Source of the DNA: Leptodontidium sp. MPI-SDFR-AT-0119
Taxonomy: Eukaryota; Ascomycota; Leotiomycetes; Helotiales; Leptodontidiaceae
DNA length: 64,000 nt
Direction of reading: 5' to 3'
Assembly (NCBI GenBank): GCA_020726505.1
Contig: JAHLEZ010000002.1
Coordinates: 4,464,001 to 4,528,000, forward strand
Part shown: piece after piece, positions 47,138 through 59,600 of the stretch
Position numbering within the stretch: position 1 is the first letter of the stretch
Layout of the letters: every line of letters starts with the position of its first letter
Program-made: the position numbers and the translations under genes
Notes under the pieces: model-generated
What the model was told of the DNA's origin: nothing
Databases searched by the model: none
Seen by the model: only the letters and a program-made list of their open reading frames with translations

Positions 47138-48966
47138 TTACTTCAACTGCGCATCCATCGCGACACGCCATTTTGGCCCGAATCTCCTCATGGAGAACAC
47201 GACTCCAAACGCACTTATCCAGCAGATTACGCCAAGTCCCGTGAACAGCCATCCGTTCCCGATTGCCTTAATGAGTGGCTCGGCAACAACTCCTCCGATA
47301 CAACTGAAGATGTTTCTCACGAAGTTATTCACTGCCACGCCACTACTAGCGCGCTTTGGAAGGAACTCAGTGAGCATGGTCGTCGCTACACCGAAGATGA
47401 TCATGCTGCCAACACCAAAGAAGAAGCCAGCGATCATCGGTACGATCCAGATGATGCCTTTCTCAGCCGTCCATCCGTACCAAACCATAGCACCGGGGAA
47501 CATGACGGCGGCGATCCAAGCATTCTCCCGCATTCGATCTTCTGGTCGAAAGTCCAGTCCTCCCGATGCGTCATATCGACCAGCAGCTCGTGCCTCTCGA
47601 TGCATGATATAGTCGGTCCATCTTCCTCCAACGAGGGAAGCTAGGATGTAGCCAAGAGAATTCGGAATGTACAACAGACCGATGATTATGACCGTAAAGT
47701 TGTATGGAGATTCAGAGAATGTTTGCTGGATAGAGATATTGAGAATATATAGCGAGCCGAAAGTGACACTCGCCAGATACACCGTGAGAGCGACGGCTGG
47801 GAAACGGAGATATGCTATTACGCTTAATGGGTCGATAATACAGCGCTTGAAGACTTTAGCGGCTTTCTTTGTTTTCAGATGAACCGATTGCCGGGTTGAT
47901 ATTCGAGTCAGCGCTGGCCGCACTCCAGACTTTTCGTCTGTCTCGAGAAGAGCTGGGATCTGTCGCTTTGCCAGGGTCTCGGGGAGATAGAATGTTAGGA
48001 GAACAACTAATACACCACCATATATCACTTGGAACCATTGGGTAGCTCTCCATCCCCAAGCCTGTGACAAAGCACCTCCAATGATAGGCGCTAGTAGAGG
48101 GCCAAGTAAAGGTCCTAGGTAGAAGATCCCCATGGCTCGGCCTCGTTCTCTAACTTCCCAAATATCAGCAATTGTCCCGGCGCCAACTGCTTGTACCGAA
48201 GCTGCGGCGCCGCCCCCGAGAACTCGCATGACTATCAACATTCCCATTGAAGTTGAGATTGCAGAGATGATATTCCACAACGTAAAGAGCACGAAAGACG
48301 TCAGGTAGATAGATCTCCGACCGAGTGTTTCTGAGAACGAAGACCACCAAAGAGGGAAGATAGACATGGATAACATGTACATAGCCACGGACAGATTAGT
48401 GATTGTCGGTGTAGTGTCGAGATCTATCGCTAGCTCCGGGAGCGCAGCTGAGTATATCGTCAGCACTTTACTTTACTTCTCACTCATTACCTAACCAGGT
48501 TTTGATTAGGAATTGGACTCTACTTACGCAATAAAATCGCGCTTCCCATTGGAGCAGCAGCAGCCGCTATAGCGACCTGAAACGTGATGAACCATTTCGT
48601 GCTATTCTTGTACTCGTACGGCCGCTCGACTTCAGGGATAACAGTCAGTCTCGCTAAGAGACCTCTCCTCTTCGCGCGTGGGACTATGGTCAAGGCTCTT
48701 GATCTCACAGAAGAGGATTTGGACTTTGTCTGCGAGAGGGGTGGATTTGTTCTCGAGGTCTGTTCTGGGATAGGCTCGATATTTATACTGCCGATGGAGG
48801 AGTGGGTGTGTGAGTGGATGGTGTCTAAATCGGTGTCTTTTTCTCTTTCTTTTTCTGTGCCTTGAAGAGTTGAGACCCCGGGGTGCTCGATTGGATCGTC
48901 GATGTCAAGGTTGTGTGGCGAAGATGAGCTTTCTAAGACTGCTTTCTCTGGGTCGTGAGGAGCCAT
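47138..48966 (-). CDS. MFS transporter, DHA1 drug:proton antiporter type
   Basis: Exons 48966-48528 and 48447-47138 join in phase 1 to 582 residues. About 130 cytosolic N-terminal residues, rich in Ser, Glu and Asp, precede twelve predicted membrane helices. Signature A is WWSSFSETLGRRSIYL after the second helix. The region AGTIADIWEVRERGRAMGIF leads to the antiporter motif C (GPLLGPLLAPIIGG). A Lys/Arg-rich central loop follows LPETLAKRQ. These are features of proton-coupled DHA1 exporters of the Qdr/Flr group that remove small molecules or drugs; substrate unknown. The stop codon is 9 nt from that of the convergent homeodomain gene, so the two transcripts must overlap at their 3' ends. Confidence 0.9.
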
Positions 48967-49807
48967 GATATCTGATCTGACTGGTTCTTGTATGGCTGCT
49001 GTGCGGTGGAATTTGTGAATAGAGGCTTATGTGAGCCAGCGGTGTCGGGGAGGAGGTGGTGTAGAGCAGGCAGTGTAGGCTTACACTCAGACTCGAGCAG
49101 AGCAGACTCTGAAGCAATGATGGCTTCAGAGGTACAGCAGAGTGCATAGACAGAGCAAGAGTAAGAGCAAGCAGAGCAAAGATGACGACAACTGAGAGAG
49201 ACAAGAGAGGACGAAGAACGTTGAGACAAGAGACTTAGAGGTATAAGACCGTCATAACCAGACTACTTGCGGTAACGATGCTCTTGAATCAAGCAATGGA
49301 CTAAAAAAGAAATGCTCCCCGATGCAAGACTACACTACCTTACCTACCTAGGTACCTCCGCATAGCCACGGCCAACGAAATTTTACCCTGCTGTTGCTGC
49401 TCTCCCCCATTCTTCCAACGGACAGACTGCTATTCCGCTGTGCGGGAATAAGTACGGAGTAAAGTGACGTTGCCGTCCCTCGGTCGGCACTCGGCACACT
49501 TGGTCATGATAGGTTGGAATACCGGTGGTGTTGTGGGTAAGAGGTGGTTGTTGTGATTGGTGAGAAGATGAGAAGATAAAAGAGTTTCCAGAATGAAAGC
49601 GGGACGAGCCGAGAGACGGATGTTTGCAAACATCGACTGCTCTTTTTCTTCTTCTCAATTCCATGCAGCACATCGCCTTAACTTAACTTGCAGCTAGATT
49701 CTAGACTATTTGTCAGCACAGGTCACTTTCGAAGACCTCATTTCAAGAGCACAACTCGCCATCACCCCCCTCGAGTACCCCGCCGCTCCCACCACAACTC
49801 GCCCACA
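48967..49807. other. Promoter region of the MFS gene
   Basis: 841 bp without a supported gene. Contains a TACCTAGGTA palindrome in a TACC-rich stretch at about 49338-49355, a pattern common in Pezizomycotina intergenic DNA. Confidence 0.5.
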
Positions 49808-49987
49808 ATGGAATCCTTCGAGGCCATGCAGAGTCGGCATCGCACAGAGCAAAAGGATCTCCAATCTCGAGTCACAAGCGAGAAGAAGAATGCCACGAAA
49901 AAGACGTGAAAGGGTGTGAACAGCGAGTGTGAAGAGCTGGAGCAGCAGCTGAAGGAAGGCAAGGTCAAGAAGAACGCTAAGACTTAA
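49808..49987 (+). pseudogene. 5' fragment of an OTU-domain cysteine protease gene (OTUD6/Otu2-like), broken
   Basis: MESFEAMQSRHRTEQKDLQS and the following NATKKT match the start of the OTUD6/Otu2-type deubiquitinase family, whose N-terminus has an RHR-x-E-QKDLQ coiled coil and a KKNATKKTRKGVN block. Here the frame runs 33 codons to TGA at 49907-49909, exactly where Arg (CGA) would be expected. It continues as KGVNSECEELEQQLKEG for 25 codons to TAA. The OTU catalytic domain (Asp-Cys-His) is not found downstream. The pattern fits a truncated gene copy with one C-to-T change. Family assignment is from memory of the conserved N-terminus. Confidence 0.6.
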
Positions 49988-50456
49988 ACCAAAAGTAAAA
50001 GGGAGGGCCAGTTACGAATAGAAGCTCTATGAACGATCGATTTTTCATCAAGTTAGTTTAAATCAGATAAGTACCTGGCTAGATATTCTACAGAATTTGT
50101 AAACCCACAAGAATAGTATCCAGCAGTTCAGACAGAAATATGGCTTAAATTCACAGTCTCTTTTCCTATCTTTTAGAACTCCTACAACTCTTGTCGAATT
50201 TTCCAGCAAGTGATCTTACAAGATAATTACTCAACTGTGGAAAGTTTGGCCCCGAAGCCGAAGTCGTCTCCAAGCCACCTCGTAATCATGAGGAGAGAGC
50301 CTTATCAAACCTCGGCTCCTCGATAAGCTTTGGACCGAGCCAGACTTACCCCGAATATCAACATCACTCAAAGATCTTTCAACTTCCATCTCGATAACAT
50401 TCACTCAATCACCATAAACCTCAATCAACACCCTTCCAACCTCTTCAATACTCACA
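49988..50456. other. Intergenic and SDR promoter
   Basis: 469 bp. The last 100 bp form a C/A-rich leader (TCAACACCCTTCCAACCTC) typical of a fungal 5' UTR. Confidence 0.5.
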
Positions 50457-51511
50457 ATGGACTCATCTACCTTATTCGACGTCAAAGTAAGCTTTCCCCC
50501 GCCCTCAAGTAACTTCGTTAATTGAGTTCAAGCTGACAAGATTACTTTACCCCACAGGACAAAGTTGTTCTCATCACCGGCGGCGCAAAAGGTATCGGTC
50601 GTATGATCTCAGAAGGTTTCGTTGCCAATGGAGCGAAGGTTTACATCTCATCGAGAGATGCAAAGGCATGCGAGGAGGCGTGCAAGGAGTTGAATGCTTT
50701 GGGTTCGTATTATTTGATCGCCTCCCATCCTGCTCCCCTGTTCTTGCCTACCCTCTTGCTGGAACTCAATTGTTGAATTAGAGAATTGTTTGCTGATGTG
50801 TGATGATAGGCAAAGGCAGTGCCCAATACATCCAAGCCGATCTGTATAAAGTGGAAGATTGCAAGAAGATTGCCGAGGAGTTGAAGAAGAAGGAGACAAA
50901 GTTGCATGTTTTGGTCAATAACTCTGGCTCTAATTGGGGAGCGCCTTATGATGAGTTTCCTGAGTCTGCTGTAGGTTTACCCTTCCTTCCTTACTTGCAA
51001 TCGTCGCATCTTTTGTACTCTCTGAAAGGTATCCCAATTCTAATATACCTCCCTCCAGTGGACTCGTGTCCTAACACTCAACCTCACCCGCGTCTTCACC
51101 CTCACCCAAGCCCTCACACCCCTCCTCGAAGCCGGCGCCTCAAACCTCTCCCCCTCCAGGGTAATCAACATCGGATCCGTGGATGGACTCCGTGTTCCCT
51201 CCCTCGAGACCTTCTCCTACTCCGCCTCCAAAGCTGGTCTCCACCAGCTCTCTCGCGTCCTCGCCAACCATCTCGGCAAGCGCAACATCACATCTAACAC
51301 GCTCGCTTGCGGACCCTTCCAGAGCAAGATGATGAAGCAGACGCTAGAGACGTTCGGAGAGGAGATCAAGAGCGGCATTCCCCTGGGCAGGATTGGCGAG
51401 AAGGAGGATGTGGCTGGTGCGTGTCTGTTTTTGAGTAGTAGGGCGGGAGCGTTTGTCAATGGTGCGACGATCGCGTTGGATGGGGGAAGTCTGGTGGGGA
51501 GTAAGTTGTAG
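50457..51511 (+). CDS. Short-chain dehydrogenase/reductase
   Basis: Exons 50457-50486, 50558-50702, 50810-50970 and 51059-51511 join to 262 residues. Classical SDR: cofactor motif TGGAKGIG after a short N-terminus, NNSGSNWG (NNAG equivalent), catalytic Ser in NIGSVDGL, and YSASK with Tyr-x3-Lys. The PFQSKMMKQT segment after the PG turn (ACGPF) and a DGGSLVG end are typical of the 3-oxoacyl-ACP-reductase-like subgroup (RhlG/gluconate dehydrogenase-like). Probably NADP(H)-dependent cytosolic enzyme; substrate cannot be told. The second intron's donor is an atypical GTTCGT, but it alone keeps ALGKGSAQYIQ in frame. Confidence 0.9.
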
Positions 51512-54500
51512 GGTTTGTTGGAGAGGGAATGTAGGTGTATGATACGGTACCAGGTTTGGATCGGTGGGAAGGAGAGTTAGGCTAGTGAAAAAGAGGCGGG
51601 GAGAAAAGTACATTAAGGCTTCGAATCGTACTAAGGATTAAAAGAATACGATGAAAATATAGTTTACTAGGCCAGCCAACTTTATGCATCCGAGTGTCAA
51701 TTGTCAAACGATATGAATTCATCTCATCTTGCTTTGCCTTCAATCTTCATGTTTAGCAACACCTCGACCTCAACTGCGAAGTTCTGATTTACTGCCAAGT
51801 GGTTGCGTTTCTCATCTGAGTGTTGTGCAGTCCTAGCTAGAACAACGAATGGCTAAATCAATTCTCACATCGTCAGAAGCAGAGTCTGATACTCCCCCTC
51901 GGGTTTCCACGGAATAGAAAGCGTGCTCTTTCATCATATTGCGTAAGTTTAAGAAGGAATACAGATGCACGACTGGTTTCCCTTTCTTCAACCATTAGAC
52001 CATTGATTATTTTCTAGTTTGAGATTAGGTCATTTGTATTTTGTGTTGCAGTATACGTGATAGAGTAGTGTTTCGTTGTAGTGTTTTTGAATTTTGCTAA
52101 CTTTTCGCTAAATTTTGGCATGGTAGTCTCCCCTCCCCTTTCCTTCTCTCTCCCTATCCCCACATTCGCCACCTTTGAAATATAAACAGACCCTGACTAC
52201 TACAGGATTTAGTACCAATTGCTGCCACGAAATACCGTTACCAAATATTGGGCGTTCCATACAAGAAGAACGACACTTAGACCGATTGTTCTCGCCTTCA
52301 CCAAGCTCTAGATCATCACCTAGAAAAGTGTATTATTCAGGCTTTCTCTATACATTCACCTTCTAGTGTTTGAGCCAGATACACGTCTCAAGTTGTCACA
52401 ATTTGCCCCTGGCAGTGCTAATGTTCTTTATCTGCTAAATTCCCGTACTCCTTCGCGAGGAAGAAGATATGTGACGTTTGTTGACGAGCATTTTGCCTTG
52501 ACTGGAACCCTGCGTGGTGAATCGCACTTAGGCTAGCATGTCATATTTACCTCTATCCTCCGATCCACTGACTGCTAATCGCCAGCCAGGCCCACTGTCC
52601 TCCGAATATAAATACGTGAGCCACATTTTCAAATGCTTCCTCAAGAGCATTGCGAAACCTACACCAGAGCAGCTCCAGAGCTGGCAAATTTGGGATAATG
52701 CGGCCAAAGCCTAGATAGTAGAGTATCCAGCTTCCGTCCCGTCCCAGTAACTGGCAACTGCAGTTTACTCGGACTCTATTTTCAATAGTCCAGGAGATCA
52801 AGAAGAGGATGAGAGAGAGTCCTGCTGTGTTTCATCCCATGTCAAATCATGTTCTGCTGTCGATCGATCGATAGGCGTGGATGACCTAGGACTTGGTTAC
52901 ATATGTACCTTATGCAATCTGGTTTATGGTTTGATATTTATCGCCAGGAGACTGTGTTAGAGACTACGAGTACAACGGCAGCGCCGCTAATAGGTGATCT
53001 CGTGGGCTGTGCTCCAACGATTATAACGCATCATCGATTCCTCGTTAAAAAGGCATATCCTTCTTCGAAGAAGAATTACATTATTTTATATTTAAATTTC
53101 GTCAATAGGAAAGGAAAGTCGTGAGTTCAAGAAGAGACCTATCAGTTGCTTAACTGGAGGCTAGAGGTTGGAGGTTGAGAAGTGGAGAGTATTTATGACT
53201 TCCCCTCCTCAGAACTTCTAACAATGAATAACAAAATGGCCAGCCAGGGCTTTCAAGGGGAGTGATATAATATCGCTAAATTCGCCATGCAGTAAACTCC
53301 TGGAATTCAGAATGGCTGATGAGTAAGTAATTCCCTAAGTAGGGAGCCCAATGAGCCACGAAGTCCACGTCTAGAATGAAATTGATCTCTGAGATTTTAT
53401 GTTATAGAAGTATATTACTGCCGTTTATGCTTTTGCTGCCAATCATCGTGGTCAACTCTTGATCTTGGAATCAACATCAACAGGCATAACATGACATGAC
53501 ATCCTCACAAATCTAGAGTCCGCAAACCCTAGATTTCGAGGTAGACCTTCATTTCTAATTAAGAGTCACCTACACTTTGCATCGCCACTAGACTTGAATC
53601 TCTGCGATGAGGCTTTCGACGGTGGAGAATAGGGTGAACCTCAATGTAGATGGTGGGCTCAACTCGTAACGAGAAAGGTTTTGATATAAACTATGCCTCT
53701 ACCAATTTCTTTACCAAGTATAGGAGGTCCACAATCGAGTCGCGTTGCACCATTACTTTAACCTCCTTTGTGATATGCGTCACTGATCCCGGAGCAAGTG
53801 TTATCCCTTCTATTGTTGGATTTTCCCCCCAGACCTGTATTGTAATCAAATCTGCAGTGCTTTCAACTACTATTCGTGGACTGCAGGCGCCATGGATTCT
53901 CACTACGTTGTATTTCATACCCTTAATCTGGATTCTATTAGTTTTGATTAGGACTCAAGAAGTTATTATTAGCTTGTCTTTGAATCCAAGCGCGGTAATG
54001 AGGCTACCACATGCTTTGGGCAGGCCTTCGTCCTTGCACCTTTGGAGCGCCCTTCCACAGGATTGTTGAGTGCAACCGTTTTAAGAAACTTCCGCAAATC
54101 TACAAACGCCCCAATACCTACGACATTTTGTGAAAGGTGGGAGCTCTACATAGTGTGAGGGATCTGTTGTTCTTCCGCCATCTGTGCTGGAGGTGGGAGG
54201 AGTAGGATCGAGAAATGGTATTCGTGGGAGTGGCTTGACCAGATCGCGAGAACTTTACGGCCGTCTGTGCAGTATTTTTAGTGACACCTGTGCTCGCAGA
54301 AGACGTTTTCGACTTACTTTCATTTGTTAGATCAGAGTTTGACTGCTTGACACCTTGCGCAGCAATGCCACACCAGCTGCGAAGATCGAAAGCATTTCGG
54401 GACAAAGCGAAGTACCATGCACGTCCTGTGATCATGTGATGAAGGAAGGTTAAGTGGCTTAGATTATGTACAACATCGGCCCGCTCCCGTACGCACCTTA
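51512..54500. other. Gene-poor region, no intact gene
   Basis: About 3 kb. No splice-consistent gene. A 75-codon minus-strand frame (53918-53691) has good protein texture (IVVESTADLITIQVWGENP, then GSVTHITKEVKVMV) and may be a fragment of a larger lost gene. Its flanks contain stops in all frames. A 129-codon frame at 54118-54507 (minus) overlaps the mobile element and is not called. Confidence 0.5.
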
Positions 54501-54763
54501 CGAACATGGTTGCAGAAGTCCATGCTTTCAGGGCTTTTCAGGCGCGTAAGCGAGCAGCTCTTCAGGCTTTAAAAACCTCGAATTTTGGTTTTCACTTCAA
54601 AAGATCTAAGCCAAAGATAGTGTTTAAAGCTTCATATCTTCGGCACGCAAGAATATTTAGCTAATTAACAGTTTGATTTAATTCGATTTCGCGATATCGA
54701 AGTTATCAATTTTCATTTGTTAGCAAAATGCCCTGAAAGCACGGACTTATGCAACCATGTTCG
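54501..54763. mobile_element. MITE, 263 bp, PIF/Harbinger-like
   Basis: Terminal inverted repeats of about 38 bp: the left arm 54501-54538 begins CGAACATGGTTGCAGAAGTC; the reverse complement of 54726-54763 begins CGAACATGGTTGCATAAGTC. About 35 of 38 positions agree. Both ends are flanked by TTA (54498-54500 and 54764-54766), the 3-bp duplication characteristic of PIF/Harbinger insertions. The interior is AT-rich without a frame, so it is non-autonomous. Confidence 0.8.
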
Positions 54764-55081
54764 TTAGTGTCCACAGCAGGACTTATGTCCTTTAAGCTTA
54801 ATTAGCAGCGGGGAAAGACTTCACATCTTAATTCATTATTTAGTCTTCAATGATCATCATTGTCTAATCCTTCTAATTCCTCGCAATAACACCTGCTGTT
54901 CGCAGCCGACCGTCCCAAGAGTGTAACTCCTCACCCACTCCACTAGGACTCCACTAGGAGTAAATACATCCTGTTAAACTATTGGCTACCGGTGGAGATC
55001 AAGACTGCCCACCTCCTTGATTTCTTTCCCTTTCACCAATACCAGCTTCCACACACTCACATATTGAGCACACCTAGAGCT

Positions 55082-56613
55082 ATGGACTACGATAAGCGTA
55101 AACACCTCATCCAGGAAGTGCAGAAGGATAATTGGATCGATAAAGTGAACGCTGCCCGTGTCGATGGCCGGATGTGCAGTTGGATTACGACCTTTCATCC
55201 TGACCAACTGCGATGTGGATTTGATGGGGGCTTTCTTAATGGCTCATATAATTTATGCCAGAAGTTCAGATTTAGCGACAACACTACCTGGATTCTGCGA
55301 TTCCCCCGGGTCGGGGCTATTTGTGAGGACAACGCTGATGAGAAGGTTGCTATGGAGGTAGAGGTACTGAGTCTCATCCGTGAGCGGACGAGTATTCCTG
55401 TCCCAAAACTTTATTCCTGGGGTCTTGCTGTCGACAATCCACTTGGTCTAGGAGCATTCATTCTAATAGAGTTCATCGAGGGAACAACTCTTAACCACCT
55501 ACTCAAAGATCTTAATCCTGCTGTCGACTCAAGGCTTATACGAGAGGGTATCAGTGATAACGACATCGAGCTCTTGTTTAGACAGATAAGCTGTATTCAG
55601 CTTCAACTCTTTGAACTCGACTTTGACCGAATTGGTAGCCTGCCGACGCCGAAGACAGGTTTTTCTGCCCCTATACGACCCTTGACATGGAAGGTGCATG
55701 AGATTATTCAGACTGGAGGCGTTAATACCTTTGGTATAGTATAACCCTTTTCTATTTTATAAACTAGGATTTAGAATTAATCACGTAGTCTCTAGGTAAT
55801 CGAACCCAAGGCTTTTCGACTACAACAGAGTACTTCGAGTCTATTAATAGGCAGGACTGTGAGCAGTTGGTCTAGCAGCTAAACTCAGTAGCTGGGCCAT
55901 ATGACGCCGAAAATAAGTACATTTCGTTCAAGCTCCTAGCATCCCCAGTACCTGGATACGTAAATAAGAAGTACGATCAAGGCCCGTTCAAACTCGTCTG
56001 TGACGACCTTGGCCTAGGCAACCTAATTGTTAAGAGCGACGACGATCTTACAATTGTTGGAGTTGTAGATCTCGAATGGTCGTACGCTGGACCGGCGCAG
56101 CTATTTGCTTCAGCGCCGTGGTGGCTTCTTCAAGATCGGCCGGTCAACCCACAGTAAGATTGCGATGATAACCAGCCGCCTGATTGTGCTGCGCGGTATT
56201 TTAAATACCTAGAGATCTACAAGCGCGTCCTAGAGGAAGAAGAAGCAAAACGGCCAGGCCATGAAAAGAAAGATTTTTCAAGTCTCGTCAAGTGGTCCGA
56301 GACTTCAGGGGCTATGTGGCTTCATATGCTCCTCTCTTGCGGGTTTAACGACACTTACAGCTTCCCTTTTACACAGCTACGGCAACATGTAGGCATCGAG
56401 AAGTGGAGGAAGAGTGAAAACGCAGTGGACCTAGGAGAGGTAGAAACATTTGTAGCGCAAAAGATATTGCATTTAGCAGAGTACGACGCAGAGTTGGCAA
56501 AGATAGAGGCAGATAAAGCCTGTGTTGACCGCGGGGAGATGGAAAGGGCAGACTTCCTTGCAATACATGATCACGCCTTGGTTGACAGCAACAAAACGGC
56601 TTTGAAAACATGA
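55082..56613 (+). pseudogene. Aminoglycoside-phosphotransferase-family (APH/choline-kinase-like) gene, two in-frame stops
   Basis: The first exon from 55082 (ATG, MDYDKRKHLIQEVQ) encodes the N-lobe: WILRFPRVG with the nucleotide-binding strand, EVEVLSLIRERTSIPVPKLY and AFILIEFIEGTTL. An intron probably lies at about 55735-55794. The C-lobe then reads FKLVCDDLGLGNLIV (catalytic Asp and Asn loop; C-D-D in place of H-x-D is, as I recall, common in this fungal group) and VVDLEWSYAGPAQLF (metal-binding region). In-frame stops are TAG at 55873-55875 and TAA at 56155-56157; the reading frame continues in register through both to 56613. Two nonsense codons in otherwise conserved sequence mean a recently inactivated gene. 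TGG-to-TAG and CAA-to-TAA transitions would explain them. Confidence 0.75.
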
Positions 56614-59600
56614 AGGCGTTTCTGTTAGTAAGTGTTTGACTCCGGCTCAATAAGTCTTTCGTTGACATCTTCAGGGACAAACAATCATCTCCTTCTTCAT
56701 AAGCATCGTATGGGTTGGCTTGACAGCACACAATTTTGAGCGGGGGAAACGCGACCGCAAGGACAGAAGAAAACCACATGCAGATGCATTGCGCCTGGTC
56801 TTGGACAAGTCGAGCGATGTAGATATGCAAAGCCACCTTCGATTGCACAAGGAGAGTCACAAACAGTGGTCAGGAGTTTAAGTTTCTTTCTGTTAAAAGA
56901 GGTCACTCTTGCTCTTTAGGGTATTGAAAGCTATGGGATTGCAGGAGCGCGAGGAGGAGAGGATATTCTGTAGTCACTACCTGAATTTGTCAATAGGAGC
57001 GTCACTGCCGATGTCCCATCCTATTTGACACTGAAATCGAGAAAATGAAAGTCCATATGTACATATCCTTTCTTCATTGGATGATACCCAATAATGGAAA
57101 TAAAGACGAAATGCAAGGAGTATTTAGATCCTCCAGGTGGCCGAAATGTAGAGTATTCAACGAGATGGCCGAGGTGCTGAGGTCGAGGCAAGAGTGGGAA
57201 TGGGCAGCGTAGTTCATCGAAGAGAACGGATACAAACGTGTGTCGTCGAAGCAATCAAGGGGACAGATGTAGTTTTAGGTCTGCCCAGTACTCCCTCCCC
57301 GTTCACTCTCTGCCCTTCTTCACTCCATGTACCCCCTTCACTGACCCTCCTTCGTCAAATTCTCCTCTATCAAGTATCTTTCCTCGCCACCCATATACAA
57401 TTACAGGACTACCATCCCTCCTTAACGTGAATTGTGTGAGCCTCTTTGTACCTGATGAAAGGTTGCTGCTCTTTCTGAGAACCACGTAATTATCGCGAGA
57501 TCAGGGATCTGCAATGAGGACGCTCTGGCATCTGATATCGCGTCTTCCGAATCAGACATCTAAAAAAAAAGATGCTCTTGGTAGGACTTGCAGCTCTGGA
57601 GGCAGACGTTGCTCATAGGGGCAGTCATAACAAAGATTGGATGTTGAAGTAGTTGGATAGTCTGTTTCCTTCACAATATTCCTACTGGACTGGGGTTAAC
57701 GGAGGAGAGCAAACTGGAATCTAGAATATATATTGGGTCTAGATCACAAGGGCGGGAAAATTAACTGGCATCAATTCGATAGAGAGAACAAGCAGGAGAT
57801 GGGTCGCAACTACTTCTTTGACAGACCAAATTCAGATTTATACTTGATGATGCCTCAAGATCTCTACTAGTTATTCGGTTGATCGTCTCATTGTTGCACG
57901 TACCAATCCATCTCCATCGTATCAAGCCTGGTCATTGATTTCGTCAATACTCACAAACGCAAATTATATGCTTGCTCCTACCAGATCATCGTGATCACGC
58001 TTCTGGCCATGAAATCCCGAAGACGATATGGTGTTTGACATTCGTGTTCCAGCTTCCTGGGCGTTCTTGCCTCTCGCACGATTCATACGATATGCGTCAA
58101 GAACATTACCCCTCATATGACATCTTTCCCGAATAGAAGAGCATTCGTCCAGATGATTCCAGGGTACTGCGAGGCAGTTTCATCCGCGTATTATTTCATG
58201 CAAAGGGAGGAAGGGTTTTTGTTGGATCGGAATGTGGATTCTGGTCTGTTGTTGAAGGAAATGGTTGATTAACTTTGATGTGGCCTACAAAGGATGTTAG
58301 TGTACCAGCTTCTGCCTGTAGCTTCTACTCACCTGGAAGTTGATATCAGATTCTTGACACGAGAGCTTCGCCGTAGGTTTCTGATCGGTTTTGATTTGGA
58401 GACACCATCCGACTTCTTCTTTTTCTCCCCATATCTCTTACCTCTATCCACTAGGTCTGGGAGACAGGTTGATACGAAAGCCTGAAAGCCGTGGATGGTG
58501 TGCTGTGCATCAAGGCTTGACGGAAAAGCGAACTGCTTGTAATTCGTCTGTAAATATTTCGGGGCCAGAAAGCATCAACTCGTACGCTTGTTCCTCAAAT
58601 TTTGTGCGAGACTGGGAGTATCTCTCGTCCATAATTCTTCCTAGGAAAGGGGGCCTTTTCGAGCCCCTTATTAAAAGTTAATGATGTTTGGCGAGATAGG
58701 TAAATAGACTTAGCCTGAGCCAGCCTGAGCAAAGGCGGTGCGAGATCACGTGAACTTAATTGTTGGGAGGTGTCGAGATTCCGGTCAAGAAACACCAAAA
58801 CCTGTTTTCTATTCTATCCCATCCCATGCAACACCCCAACTGAGAATAATCACCGGTCTCGAATCTCAAACCCCCACTTCCTCATCCAACCAAGATCACC
58901 CCTCCCAATCTCTCTCACTTCCATCTCCTTATCATCGGGCCAACCTCCCCAATCCAGCCACACACGCCTGACACGCATCTCATCTCACCTCGCCAAATGC
59001 ACCAATGAAAAAAAACGGGATAAAAAAACACAAGGGATCCTTGCATTAGCTTTCCCGCCACACCATCGAGGCCATCGCCGCCGCCGCCCCCCCGGCCCGA
59101 TATTGTTTTGATTGCGAACGACTCGGCGGGTGGTCGGGTGTTAGTGAGGCTTTAATTTCCGTGCTTTTTTGGGGGGTTGGGTGATTCCCCCCTGATTTTG
59201 AGCCTGAATGCATGTTTTCTTCTGGAGGAGTCGAGGTGAGGTAAGGTGAGGTGAGGTGGGGATGACTGCAGATAAATGTAAACACAGAGGGATTATGTAT
59301 CTATAAGTGCTTGCGGTTCTATTTATTTGCTCGTGTGTTTGATTAATTTTTTAATTTGTTTTTTTATATTTGATAATGAAGAAGTAAGTGGGCGCAGTTG
59401 CTCAAAACGAAAGGCGAAAGGCCCAATCAATGCCAGGCCAAGGCCAGGCGTTCATGCACACTCGCCTCGCCCAATCGATGCAATGCAACAGCACCAAGCA
59501 GCGTCCTTTCACGACGCAGGTCTGAGATGGTACCTGAATCGGCACGAGACCTGAGAATTGCTTTTTCCTTTTTCGTCTCCGTCTCTTCTTATTGGTGAAG

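Noticed and set aside
53160..53225. Weak inverted similarity around a GAGAAGT/ACTTC motif
   Set aside because: Arms are short and mismatched, with no target duplication, unlike the MITE at 54501-54763.
56369..56860. Minus-strand 163-codon frame
   Set aside because: Antisense of the C-lobe end of the APH pseudogene; no signal or domain.
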